From IMG/VR virus record IMGVR_UViG_3300006175_000012, positions 1-64,000 of that record: a DNA stretch of 64,000 nt, one strand, 5' to 3'. The stretch's first letter is position 1. Each line of letters starts with the position of its first letter. The stretch is from a virus. Of this stretch, positions 14,272-21,974 are shown piece by piece. The notes under the pieces were generated by a model that made no database searches, was not told the origin of the DNA, and saw only the letters and a list, made by a program, of their open reading frames with translations. The translations under genes were made by a program, and so were the position numbers.

Positions 14272-15459
14272 ATGGGCATCCGGCTCATGGTTGAGGTCAT
14301 GGACGACGCGCCGGACTCGCTTACCTTCCGGGAGCGGTACGTACTGCTCGCGCTCGCGGAGAACTTCAACGACGGCACGCGCCTGGGGTGGCCCGCCTAC
14401 GACGGAGACGAGGAACGCTCGAAGCGGTTCCGTCACCGCGCCCGCTGTTCGCGCGCCCAGTTCTACGACACGCTCAAGGCGTTGGTCGACAAGGGGGCGC
14501 TGGAACAGGTGGTGCGCGGCCAGAAGGGCCGACAGGCGGTCTACCGAATCCCTGCGCTGGCCGCCGCGCTCAGTGTCCCGGAAACCGAGACCCTGACAAG
14601 GGGGTCCGCAAGGGGTTCCGATACCCCTGCGGAAGGGTTCCGGGAATCCTCCGGGAAGGCTTACGGAGGACTCACTGAATCCGCTCAGCGTCCCGGAAAA
14701 CCGGACCCTGAAGAGAGTTCAGTGTCCCGGTTTTCAGAGTTCAGTGTCCCGGAAAACCAGACACCTACTCCTCAGGTCCCCTCAAGGCTAAATGCCCTCA
14801 AGGACGCTAACGCGGCGCGCGTGGGGTGGGGGGTGTGGGGGGAGGGGAGTGCCAACGCGGTCGCCGACGCCGACTCGCGGCCCGTAGCCGCCTCCGCTGA
14901 CGCTGCGGCGGGGGACGGCCTTCGGCCTCGCGGCTACGCCGCGCCCGCGAAAAATATGGATCAACCCCAGACCGGCGACGAAGAGCAGCCCCCTCCCGTC
15001 GCGCAGGTGCTCAAAGACGCATCGACAGGAACGGCATCCCAGCGCCCGGGTGTAGGCGATCTCGTCCCGAAGCAGATCCAACGCGCCCAACAGGCCTACG
15101 AACCCGCGCCGAAAGACGAGAAGCCGCCGCGCTGGTCGCTGCCCGATCAGTTCAACGAGAAGCAGGCCGAGTGGGAGCGCATCGTGGACGCGCTCGGCAG
15201 TATCGACGACGCCGAGTTGAACCGGATCGAGACCCTGTTACCGCGCATCGACTTCGGCGCGTTCAACGTCGGGCGCCGCGAGGGCAAGGACTTCGTCGCC
15301 GAGTTCTCCGCCGAGCCGGACACGGACCCGGCCCGCTTGCGCCGCGAACGCCTGTACGGGCTGATGTACGCGATCAAACTGCGCCCGTTGGCGACATGGC
15401 CGCAGGACATGCTCCCGGTCTCCCTGCGCCACGCTCAGCCGCAGGAAGGCGCGGCGTAA
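14272..15459 (+). CDS. Second replication-initiator-like protein with in-gene iterons
   Basis: Start ATG at 14272 (MGIRLMVEVMDDAPDSLTFR), 395 residues. The first 95 residues are a winged helix paralogous to that of the gene at 12714 (ALAENFNDGTR, FYDTLKALVDKGALEQVV). A long low-complexity linker (100-250) covers iteron-like repeats. The C-terminal 150 residues (EWERIVDALGSIDDAELNR, LYGLMYAIKLRPLATWPQDM) differ from the first protein and lack its zinc ribbon. Two initiators side by side suggest two origins or one duplicated replicon. Confidence 0.65.
   Translation: MGIRLMVEVMDDAPDSLTFRERYVLLALAENFNDGTRLGWPAYDGDEERSKRFRHRARCSRAQFYDTLKALVDKGALEQVVRGQKGRQAVYRIPALAAALSVPETETLTRGSARGSDTPAEGFRESSGKAYGGLTESAQRPGKPDPEESSVSRFSEFSVPENQTPTPQVPSRLNALKDANAARVGWGVWGEGSANAVADADSRPVAASADAAAGDGLRPRGYAAPAKNMDQPQTGDEEQPPPVAQVLKDASTGTASQRPGVGDLVPKQIQRAQQAYEPAPKDEKPPRWSLPDQFNEKQAEWERIVDALGSIDDAELNRIETLLPRIDFGAFNVGRREGKDFVAEFSAEPDTDPARLRRERLYGLMYAIKLRPLATWPQDMLPVSLRHAQPQEGAA
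14571..14766 (+). repeat. Iteron-like repeats inside the second initiator gene
   Basis: Units beginning CAGTGTCCCGG or CAGCGTCCCGG start at 14571, 14686, 14720 and 14742, three of them followed by AAA(A)CC. Between 14600 and 14660 lie further GGGTTCCG-containing imperfect palindromes. The core is shared with the repeats in the neighbouring initiator gene (CAGTGTCC(C)GGAA). Confidence 0.6.
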
Positions 15460-15547
15460 AGAGCCGCGACGACCGCCCGTGGCTGTCGGCTGAAACACGC
15501 ACCATGGAGTCACCGAACCCCCCCTGCGAAAGGAGACAGGAGTAGAC

Positions 15548-16813
15548 GTGAGTAACCAGCGCGCCGTGACCCACCTCATTCGGACCGCCGACGGGCTCGG
15601 ACTCGACTTCGCCCGTGAAGACCTGGGCCACCCCGAAATGCCGTCGCTGACCGCACACCTTGAGGCGGAGGTGTACCAACACTGCACTGGCACCGCGCCG
15701 CTACTCGTGTGCCGCACCTTCGGCCACGCCATGTACCTCAAGCGTCACGGCGGACACCTCGCACCCCGCCATGTATCCGCACCCCTCGACCAGATCGATC
15801 ATGGCGAGTCCGACGAACACAAGGCCTGTAAGGACCGCGCCGTACGGATGGCGGACGAGCGCGGGCTGGAGGCCTTCACAGAGTCCAGTCTCACCGCCGC
15901 AGGCGTACCCGCGCGGGGTCGGCGCAACGACGTGCTGATACGCGGCGATGTGACGGTTGGCTATGAGGCGCAGTACTCCGACATCACCCCGGCCGTTGTA
16001 ACCCGGCGCCTGAACCTCGGGCTTCGCGACGGTGTGAGCGTGTATTTCGGCGCCCCGCGCGAGTCGCGCGCTGCGCGAAGCATCGTGGATCGCGCACCGG
16101 CTGGCACGTACAACTACATCCCGGCGCTGGAGATCTCCCGTGGCAGCCCGATGCCGATCGTTAGCGGTGTCCGGGGGCTGCGCCGCTGGCGCTGCTCCGA
16201 AGAACCGCACCTGTGTCCGCTATTCGGGACGGGTCGGCTGTGTAAGGCGTCGTGGCACAGCGATTACGGCGAACCGCTCGGACGCATCGAGCAGGACGAT
16301 CTGCTGTATGGACTGGCGACCAGCGAGTTCGTTCCGGTGTGCCTGCCGTTCAAGTCCGGGAACAGCTGGCAGATCGTCCCGTCGAAGACGGTGCAGGACT
16401 TCTTGTCGGACGGCGGGGTGTTCGTTGAGCTGCCCCAGCCGCAGCGCGGGGCGGGGCGTCGTGCGGGGTCGGACGCTGCGATCGAGGAGAATCCGCAGTG
16501 CCGGTTTGAGGCACGCCGCGCGGGATCGCCCGGTGCGCTGGTGGAAGTCGCCCACGGCGGGGTGACGTGGGGTGTACCGGCGGATCTGATCGGTTTGCAG
16601 CGTGCCTGGTTTGCCGAGGACGCCGCGGTCGCGGAGTTGGCTGCCGGCGGTGACCGGACAGCTTTGGATGCGGCTCGGGCGCGGCGCCTGGAGCTGACGG
16701 AGCGGATCGTAGATCACGCGTGGCTTCTGGACGCGATGCGTGACGGACGGCGCTTTCAGGCTGACCAAGCACTGAAGTTCGCCGCGCGGTCCGCAGACGA
16801 AGGCGTCTCGTGA
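15548..16813 (+). CDS. CoiA-like competence/nuclease family protein
   Basis: 421 residues, GTG start at 15548 with AAAGGAGACAGGAG upstream. RRNDVLIRGDVTVGYEAQYS resembles the PD-(D/E)XK-like core of the CoiA family (ND..., strand, YE-x-Q-S-D-I). The rest is not recognised, apart from a CxxxxxxxC pair near CSEEPHLCPLFGTGRLC that may bind metal. CoiA-like proteins are predicted nucleases that handle incoming DNA. It ends in a GTGA overlap with a 27-residue frame. Confidence 0.55.
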   Translation: MSNQRAVTHLIRTADGLGLDFAREDLGHPEMPSLTAHLEAEVYQHCTGTAPLLVCRTFGHAMYLKRHGGHLAPRHVSAPLDQIDHGESDEHKACKDRAVRMADERGLEAFTESSLTAAGVPARGRRNDVLIRGDVTVGYEAQYSDITPAVVTRRLNLGLRDGVSVYFGAPRESRAARSIVDRAPAGTYNYIPALEISRGSPMPIVSGVRGLRRWRCSEEPHLCPLFGTGRLCKASWHSDYGEPLGRIEQDDLLYGLATSEFVPVCLPFKSGNSWQIVPSKTVQDFLSDGGVFVELPQPQRGAGRRAGSDAAIEENPQCRFEARRAGSPGALVEVAHGGVTWGVPADLIGLQRAWFAEDAAVAELAAGGDRTALDAARARRLELTERIVDHAWLLDAMRDGRRFQADQALKFAARSADEGVS

Positions 16814-16893
16814 GCGACCTGACCACTGAAGCACCCGACCCCGTCCGCCGCATCCACGAGATCCACCTAGCCGACGTGTGGAGGAACCACTGA
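16810..16893 (+). CDS. Tiny coupled ORF (27 aa)
   Basis: GTG at 16810 overlaps the CoiA-like stop; the ORF ends TGATG with the next ATG. Reads VSDLTTEAPDPVRRIHEIHL. It may mainly carry ribosomes to the next start, where GGAGGAAC is present. Confidence 0.4.
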   Translation: MSDLTTEAPDPVRRIHEIHLADVWRNH

Positions 16894-17180
16894 TGCCACG
16901 CAAGACCCCCCTGACCCCCGACGAGCACGCCGAACTCGGCGCCACCCTGGCCGCGATCCGGGACGAACTGCTCGCGCGCAGCGTCCGGGTGGCTAACGCC
17001 TACCCGAAGACCGCGCCGCAGGTCACGCACCTGAACAAGGCGCTCGCCGCTGTCGACTCCGCGCGCGCCGCACTCGATAGCGCCCTGGCCCGCGAGCACC
17101 CCGGCGCGTTCGACACCCACACCTACTACCCCGGCGAAGTGCGGCCACGGCTAAGCGTCCACCGCGACCAGGAGGACTGA
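16893..17180 (+). CDS. Small helical protein (95 aa)
   Basis: ATG at 16893 with TGGAGGAACC before it. Helical and charged (DEHAELGATLAAIRDELLAR), with a basic C-terminus. No family recognised. Lies in one unit with the CoiA-like gene and the next gene. Confidence 0.5.
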   Translation: MPRKTPLTPDEHAELGATLAAIRDELLARSVRVANAYPKTAPQVTHLNKALAAVDSARAALDSALAREHPGAFDTHTYYPGEVRPRLSVHRDQED

Positions 17181-17183
17181 GCG

Positions 17184-17990
17184 ATGACCACCGCGAGCGC
17201 CACCGACGAGATGGCGCGCCTGCAGTCCTACGACGACCTGACCGCGCAGATCTGGCACGACAAGCGCGCCACACCCGGCGCCAGGGAACTGCTGCTCGCG
17301 ATGGCCTGGACCCTGCTGCGCGACCCCGAACGACCCACTGGGCACGCCTACTGGAACGCCGTGCGCCGACTGCTCGGGCGCGACGAACGCGGACAGCACC
17401 GCCTGCCGTTCCTGATCGCCGCAGACGCCCCGTGCTACCGAGCCCCCGACACGTGGCCCACCGCGGCCTGCCAGGCCCCGCGCATCCGCGTGCGCGAGGA
17501 GCGGCCCGCCGTCACCACGATCCGCTGCGCCTACCCGCACCACCCGCACCTAGGCGCGTGCAGGCCCGTGAAACGCACCGGCCCCGCCGACACCCCGGCG
17601 ACTTGGAAACCCGCGCCGGCGGGCGCGACGTGCGGCGGCAGCGTGAACCCCGAGCTGCGCGTGATCGAGCACGACCCGGTGACGGGCTGGCGTATCGACC
17701 ACTGGTTCTGCACGCGGCACAAGGACCACGCCAACCGGGTACGCGCCCAAGTCGAGTCCGCAGGGCCGGCGCCCGAACCCGTGCCGAACGTCGGCGGGCT
17801 GCTGCCGTGCTACTTCAAGGCCGACTTCGAGCGGCTGTACCGGGATGCGACGGGGCGCAACCGTTACTTCCGGTGGGAGCCGCCCGTGTACGGGCTGTAC
17901 GCGGACGACTGGCCTGCGGTCGGCGGGGCCGTGACGCGACCGCGCAAGGCGGCGCTGCGGCTGATCGTGGGGGAGTTGGCGGCCACGTGA
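17184..17990 (+). CDS. Hypothetical protein, Cys/His-rich centre (268 aa)
   Basis: A helical N-terminal half (YDDLTAQIWHDKRATPGARE) is followed by cysteines and histidines (TIRCAYPHHPHLGACRP, CTRHKDHANR) that could make a zinc site, and a C-terminal ordered region (FERLYRDATGRNRYFRWEP). It is the last gene of the unit that starts at 15548 and is followed by a terminator. No family recognised, although proteins of this size at this place are frequent in actinomycete integrative elements. Confidence 0.55.
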   Translation: MTTASATDEMARLQSYDDLTAQIWHDKRATPGARELLLAMAWTLLRDPERPTGHAYWNAVRRLLGRDERGQHRLPFLIAADAPCYRAPDTWPTAACQAPRIRVREERPAVTTIRCAYPHHPHLGACRPVKRTGPADTPATWKPAPAGATCGGSVNPELRVIEHDPVTGWRIDHWFCTRHKDHANRVRAQVESAGPAPEPVPNVGGLLPCYFKADFERLYRDATGRNRYFRWEPPVYGLYADDWPAVGGAVTRPRKAALRLIVGELAAT

Positions 17991-18011
17991 AGCGGCGACC
18001 GGAAGGCAGAA

Positions 18012-18044
18012 GCCCCGGCGCACCTGCTGAGGTGCCACCGGGGC
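18012..18044 (+). terminator. Hairpin terminator after the 17184-17990 gene
   Basis: GCCCCGG (18012-18018) pairs with CCGGGGC (18038-18044), with a second GCACCT/AGGTGC stem inside. It lies 22 nt after the stop. There is no long T-run. Confidence 0.7.
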
Positions 18045-18129
18045 CTGTGCTGCCGGGATCTGATGTGCCTAGGAACATCCCGACCGTAGCACGGCGCTCA
18101 GCGGACGCCGCGCGGCTGGCCAAGTCGTT

Positions 18130-18146
18130 TTTGCGTTCCACGCAAA
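18130..18146. promoter_or_regulatory. Inverted repeat TTTGCGT-TCC-ACGCAAA
   Basis: A perfect 7-bp inverted repeat with 3-nt spacer, about 80 nt before the first NUDIX gene, just upstream of the AT-rich GAGTACATT. A likely operator, possibly for the HTH-bearing NUDIX protein itself. Confidence 0.45.
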
Positions 18147-18225
18147 TGAGTACATTGGTAGCGGGCCGCGCAATCGAGGACGCGGCGGTGCGGCGGCAGT
18201 GCAGTCCCGGCGAGGGGCAGGTGTC

Positions 18226-18906
18226 ATGGCGGTCGTGGTCGAACGCTGGACCGGGCAGCGCGCCTGCCTGCTGCAAGCCGCGCTGCGCGCCACCAACGAG
18301 TCCTTCGCGCACAGCCTCGGGGTCGCGGTGCGCACGGTGGCCGCGTGGCACGCCGAGCCCGCGCTCGTCCCGCGCGCCGAGGTGCAGCAGATCCTCGACA
18401 CCGCCCTGGAACAAGCCCCGGCGGCCGCCGTGCAGCGCTTCACGGCCTCGCTGTTCGGCCCCCTGTCCTACGAGCCCCCTGCGGCGGCCGCCGGCCCACA
18501 GGCCCTCACGGTCGCCGTCGCGGTCGTGCGGCATGAAGACGATGTGCTGCTGGTGTGCCGGCGCGGCGGCGAGCGCAGCGGGCTGCGCTGGCAGTTCCCG
18601 TCCGGGATCGTCAAGCCCGGCGCCGACCCGGCTGCGGTCGCGGTCAGCGAAACCCTCGCCGAGACCGGCGTGCACGCCGCCGTCCGCGAGAATCTGGGCC
18701 GCCGCGTGCACCCGCTCACGGGCGTCGTGTGCGAATACCTGCTGTGCGACTACCTGACTGGGCAGGCGCGCAACGCCGACACGCTGGAGAACCTGGACGT
18801 GGCGTGGGCGCCGATCGCTACGCTGGCGAAGTTCATCCCCCTGGAAGCCGTCTACCCGCCGATCCTTGACGCACTGGAGGCCGAGCGTGACCCAGCCGGA
18901 GACTGA
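18226..18906 (+). CDS. HTH-NUDIX fusion with degenerate NUDIX box
   Basis: 226 residues, ATG at 18226 with GAGGGG upstream. Residues 8-60 (QRACLLQAALRATNESFAHS, TVAAWHAEPALVPRAEV) look like an HTH, and residues 95-225 are a NUDIX fold. The NUDIX box reads GIVKPGADPAAVAVSETLAE then TGV: of the consensus G-x5-E-x7-REUxEExGU, the first E is A, the R is S and one E of EE is A. Hydrolysis is therefore doubtful and a ligand-sensing regulator is possible. pSAM2 Pif, a NUDIX protein, gives transfer immunity; a related role is inference. Confidence 0.7.
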   Translation: MAVVVERWTGQRACLLQAALRATNESFAHSLGVAVRTVAAWHAEPALVPRAEVQQILDTALEQAPAAAVQRFTASLFGPLSYEPPAAAAGPQALTVAVAVVRHEDDVLLVCRRGGERSGLRWQFPSGIVKPGADPAAVAVSETLAETGVHAAVRENLGRRVHPLTGVVCEYLLCDYLTGQARNADTLENLDVAWAPIATLAKFIPLEAVYPPILDALEAERDPAGD

Positions 18907-19318
18907 GCCGACCAGCGCGCTGGCAGGCAGGCCGCCGATCGCCGCCGCCGTCATCGTCAAAGACGGACGCGTGCTGCTCGTGCGGCGCCGCGTCGCGGAG
19001 GGCTCGCTGTCGTGGCAGTTCCCGGCCGGCGCGATCGAGCCGGGGGAGAGTGCGCAGGACGCGGCGGTGCGCGAGGCACGCGAGGAAACCGGCCTGGACG
19101 TCGAGGCCGAGGCGCTGCTGGGGGAGCGCGTGCATCCGGCGACCGGGCGGCTGATGGCGTACGTCGCGTGCGAGGTCGTCGGCGGCCAGGTCAAGGTAGG
19201 CGACCCGGAGGAGATCGACGCAGTTACCTGGGCGCCGCGCGACCAGCTCGCCGAACTCGTACCGTATGGGTTCTTCGCCCCGGTGCAGACGTACCTGGAC
19301 GACGCGCTGGCACGCTGA
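18887..19318 (+). CDS. NUDIX hydrolase with intact box
   Basis: 143 residues, GTG at 18887 with GGAGG upstream, overlapping the HTH-NUDIX gene by 20 nt. The box GAIEPGESAQDAAVREAREE then TGL fits G-x5-E-x7-REUxEExGU exactly, so it should bind metal and hydrolyse a nucleoside-diphosphate-linked substrate. Its partner has lost the same residues, which suggests an enzyme plus an inactive paralogue as sensor or regulator. Confidence 0.8.
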   Translation: MTQPETEPTSALAGRPPIAAAVIVKDGRVLLVRRRVAEGSLSWQFPAGAIEPGESAQDAAVREAREETGLDVEAEALLGERVHPATGRLMAYVACEVVGGQVKVGDPEEIDAVTWAPRDQLAELVPYGFFAPVQTYLDDALAR

Positions 19319-19327
19319 GCCTTCCCG

Positions 19328-19603
19328 TCACGGCCTCTCGACGAGCTGCGCGAGCAGCGGATACCCCGCCGCCCGCAACGCCCCCGCCGGATCACGGCGC
19401 AACACCAACGCCACCATCACCGCCGCCTCCGCGGCCGGCACCCCGCCACCGAACACCCACCGCGACACCTCCGCGGCCGGCACCCGGTCACGCAGCGCCT
19501 CCATCACACCCGCGGGCGCCACACCCGCGCGGCGCATCGCGTCCTCGAACCAGGACCGCCACACCGTCATGCGGTGCCTGTTGTCGATCGGGGGCTTCCT
19601 CAT
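19328..19603 (-). CDS. Small XRE-like HTH protein (91 aa)
   Basis: Probable start ATG at 19603 (MRKPPIDNRHRM) or ATG 19570 (MTVWRSWFEDAMRRAG). The body (EALRDRVPAAEVSRWVFGGG, VPAAEAAVMVALVLRRDPAG, LRAAGYPLLAQLVE) matches small actinomycete XRE-type regulators. It is at the far end of the pentamer-repeat tract, read in the same direction, and could regulate the cassette or be unrelated. Confidence 0.55.
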   Translation of the reverse strand: MRKPPIDNRHRMTVWRSWFEDAMRRAGVAPAGVMEALRDRVPAAEVSRWVFGGGVPAAEAAVMVALVLRRDPAGALRAAGYPLLAQLVERP

Positions 19604-19689
19604 GCGGCAAGGATCCGGCCGCCGCGGCGGCCCTCGCGCGGCTTCACCGACCCGCGACACTCGATCGGGCGAACAAACGCCCAGCGCGC

Positions 19690-20160
19690 CACCATGCCTG
19701 CCGCGCCCTGCCTTGCGGTGCCGTAACGAGCCGAACCTAACCTCGCCTGCCATGCCGAGCCCGGACATGCCGAGCCGAAACGGGCCATAACGCATCGCGC
19801 CAAGCCACGCCTGCCACGCTGTCCGCGCCGTGCCCCGCCTAGCCGGGACACACCAAACCCCGCCCTGACTGCCATGCCCTGCCTAGCCGCTCCCTGCCGC
19901 ACCGGGCCCGTCCGTGACGCGCGGAGCCATGCCTGCCGTGCCACACCTGGCGATACCTCGCCTAGCCACGCCTGCCAAGACCTGCCATACAGGGACCTAC
20001 CGTGCCGAACCCCGACAACCCAAGCCGTGCCTGCCGTGCCCTACCTAGCCACGCCTAACCGGGCCGGACCGGAACTAGCCTGGCCCTGCCGGACCTGCCA
20101 GGACATGCCCCGCCTCGCCGCGCCTCGCCTCGACGCGCCTATCCATACCACGCCTGCCAT
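19690..20160 (-). repeat. Pentamer-repeat tract (GGNNN periodicity), about 470 bp
   Basis: This is the longest stretch without a gene (19604-20165). On the minus strand GG recurs at a 5-nt step for most of its length with occasional phase slips, e.g. GGCGTGGTATGGATAGGCG and GGCGTGGCTAGGTAGGGCA. Common pentamers are GGCAN, GGCGN, GGCTA and GGCAT; no long unit repeats exactly. It begins 5 nt after the stop of the gene at 20166, so it may be the 3' part of that transcript. Reading frames inside are broken by stops, with no ribosome-binding sites. The role is unknown: structured RNA, protein-binding array or DNA element. Positions 19604-19689 hold nothing recognisable. Confidence 0.8.
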
Positions 20161-20165
20161 GAGCG

Positions 20166-20588
20166 CTAAGCCGCCACATCCTCGCGCACCATGTCCAGGA
20201 ACTCCTGAAACTCCTGATACCGCCGGTACAGCGCCTTCCACTCCCGCTCCATCGCCTGCAACACCAGTTGGCGGCGGAACGGATCGTCTCGCACTTCCTC
20301 GGCCGGGTCGAACACATGCCCGTCCCCGGACGCCGCGGCCACGAACGCCCGCACCGAACGCGCCGGCCCCGACTCGTCGGCTTCCCTGTAGACCAGCCGG
20401 ACACTGCGGATCAGCTCCCCGGCCTGGTGCAGCCGGTACGCCTCCCCGGCCACCGCGTCGTCCCACTCGAACCGCGAGTGCAGCGGATGCCCGGGGTCGC
20501 GGGCCGTGTCCACCACGGCCTTCTTCGACAGGACACCGTCGTACTGCTTGCGGATCTCCAGCAACTCGGAACGCAGGTCGGTGCTCAC
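20166..20588 (-). CDS. Cassette gene B: conserved-looking unknown protein (140 aa)
   Basis: GTG at 20588 overlaps the stop of gene A (GTGA). It reads as one domain: helix (LRSELLEIRKQYDGVLSKKA), HPLHSRFEWDDAVAGEAYRL, strand IRSVRLVYREA, a variable loop, SVRAFVAA, then EEVRDDPFRRQLVLQAMERE and a C-terminal helix. I recall similar two-gene pairs in phages and plasmids of other bacteria, but I cannot name the family. The tight coupling to gene A and the repeat tract right after it suggest that all three work together. Confidence 0.65.
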   Translation of the reverse strand: MSTDLRSELLEIRKQYDGVLSKKAVVDTARDPGHPLHSRFEWDDAVAGEAYRLHQAGELIRSVRLVYREADESGPARSVRAFVAAASGDGHVFDPAEEVRDDPFRRQLVLQAMEREWKALYRRYQEFQEFLDMVREDVAA

Positions 20589-21220
20589 GCCGCCACCAGT
20601 TCCCGCGTGCCGCGCACCACGTCCACCGGGCGCTTCGGGTCCAGGATGTAGGTGCCGAAGTCCCCGTCCTTCTCCGGCCGCCACTCGCCGACACCGACGC
20701 CCGTGCCGCCCGCCTCGATGAGCGAAAGCACCGAATCCTGCGTGAGCGCCGAGGTCACGTAGGTGACTTCCAGCGTCGCCGTCCACGGCAGGAACTGCGG
20801 CCGGTAGCGCAGATCCGAGCCGTTGCGCCCGACCGTGACCACGTCCTCGCGCATCTTCGGCTCCCCGACGATGCGCACCAGCCCGCGCCCGTCCGAGCCG
20901 ATCTCGCCGCGGAAGAACATGTACTGCTTGAGCGCGGTCATCGTGACGGCGGAGAAGAACCTGGCGCCGCTGACCGTGGCGGCCTTGAAAGCGAGCGCGG
21001 GAAAGCCGTAGCCGCCGTCTTCGAGGCGGTAGAACGCGGCCTCGTATTCGGCTTCGGGGTTCTTGTTCTGCTTGGGCGACTTGCGGCCCTGCATGTTGTC
21101 CAGCATCTGGCGCTTGGCCTTCTCGCTGAACTTGTGGACGATCAGCGGCGCCGTTCCCGCGATGGGAACGAGGATCGTCTCGGTGCCGATCCGGCTGATG
21201 TTGATGGTGGCGTCGGCCAT
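20585..21220 (-). CDS. Cassette gene A: unknown protein, possible RAMP-like features (211 aa)
   Basis: Start ATG at 21220 with AAGGGGA upstream (an in-frame ATG at 21265 is less likely). The N-terminus (ISRIGTETILVPIAGTAPL, IVHKFSEKAKRQMLD) and the middle (YGFPALAFKAATVSGARFF) are followed by LVRIVGEPKMREDVV, DLRYRPQF, VTYVTSALTQDSVLSLIEAG and a glycine-rich turn GGTGVGVGEWRPEKDGDFG (171-189). The FPALAFKAATVSGAR segment plus glycine-rich C-terminus vaguely recall RAMP/Cas7-type folds; that is a hypothesis. It has no nuclease or ATPase motif that I can see. Confidence 0.65.
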   Translation of the reverse strand: MADATINISRIGTETILVPIAGTAPLIVHKFSEKAKRQMLDNMQGRKSPKQNKNPEAEYEAAFYRLEDGGYGFPALAFKAATVSGARFFSAVTMTALKQYMFFRGEIGSDGRGLVRIVGEPKMREDVVTVGRNGSDLRYRPQFLPWTATLEVTYVTSALTQDSVLSLIEAGGTGVGVGEWRPEKDGDFGTYILDPKRPVDVVRGTRELVAA

Positions 21221-21262
21221 GGCTGTCCCCTTGGGAATGTGGAGGGTCTGTTTCAGCCGCTC

Positions 21263-21385
21263 CATGCCACGAACCGTGTGAGCAGTATAGGAGATACAGT
21301 GCGAACGTACGCAAGAAACCGGCGGCGGCAGTGCGTAGCGTGCGGTTACATGCCACGAATCGACTTGCTTGTCACTGCCGCCGCC
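21263..21385. promoter_or_regulatory. Divergent regulatory region of the repeat cassette
   Basis: Contains a minus-strand TATACT (21289-21284) as likely -10 of gene A, two copies of CATGCCACGAA (21263-21273, 21349-21359) and a perfect 13-bp inverted repeat (GGCGGCGGCAGTG at 21321-21333, CACTGCCGCCGCC at 21373-21385). The region separates gene A from the plus-strand gene at 21400 and is dense in possible operators for its size. Confidence 0.55.
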
Positions 21386-21399
21386 TGGTCGGTTAAGCC

Positions 21400-21969
21400 A
21401 TGACTGAACCCGCCGCCCCGCACCTGGTCGTGCGCCAGCTCGCCCTGCCGCCCGTGCGCGACCCGGACCGGGCCAGCGACCTGCTCGCCGACTACCTGCA
21501 CGACCACCCGCACGTCACCGACCCGGACATCGCCGCCAGCCTCGCCACCGGGCAGATCGACGTGCAGCTGACCGTTCACGCGCCGGACCGGGAAGCGGCC
21601 GAGGCGCGAGCCGACCAGGTCCTGCGCGACGCCCTCGTGCACGCCGTCATGACGAGCGCGGCCGAAGCGATCCGTGACGAACGCACCTACCGGCCGATCG
21701 GCCACAAGACACCGGCAGGGCCGGTCGCCGAGGACGCGGCGATGTCTAGTTCAAGGCCACAAGCGGACGCCGGAACGTCTACTTCAACTCGACATGCCGA
21801 CGACCTTCACGCGCGGATCGCCCGCGTCCTGCGCGAGCACGAGCCACCAACGCACGTCGACCGGGACGGCCTGCCGCCGGACGAGTTCGACTGCTGCGCC
21901 GACGCGGTCATGGCCGTCGTCGAGCCCGCGATCCGAGCCGCACAGCGCGGCGAGGACGCCGAGCGGTGA
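21400..21969 (+). CDS. Hypothetical protein (189 aa)
   Basis: Two parts: residues 1-95 form an alpha/beta region (HLVVRQLALPPVRDPDRASD, IDVQLTVHAPDREAAEARAD), and residues 125-189 a helical region (DDLHARIARVLREHEPPTHV, FDCCADAVMAVVE) separated by a Ser/Thr-rich linker. It is divergent from the repeat cassette. No family recognised. Confidence 0.55.
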   Translation: MTEPAAPHLVVRQLALPPVRDPDRASDLLADYLHDHPHVTDPDIAASLATGQIDVQLTVHAPDREAAEARADQVLRDALVHAVMTSAAEAIRDERTYRPIGHKTPAGPVAEDAAMSSSRPQADAGTSTSTRHADDLHARIARVLREHEPPTHVDRDGLPPDEFDCCADAVMAVVEPAIRAAQRGEDAER

Positions 21970-21974
21970 GCGCG

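Noticed and set aside
20041-20160. A 39-codon ORF inside the pentamer tract beginning with ATG at 20160
   Set aside because: It has no ribosome-binding site, and its residues (repeating Ala/Arg/Gly) simply mirror the GGNNN repeats. A second, longer frame near 19600-19944 is the same type of repeat artefact.
20585-21220. Naming gene A as a Cas7 protein
   Set aside because: No cas genes or spacers are present, and the RAMP-like resemblance rests on one short segment and a glycine-rich turn.
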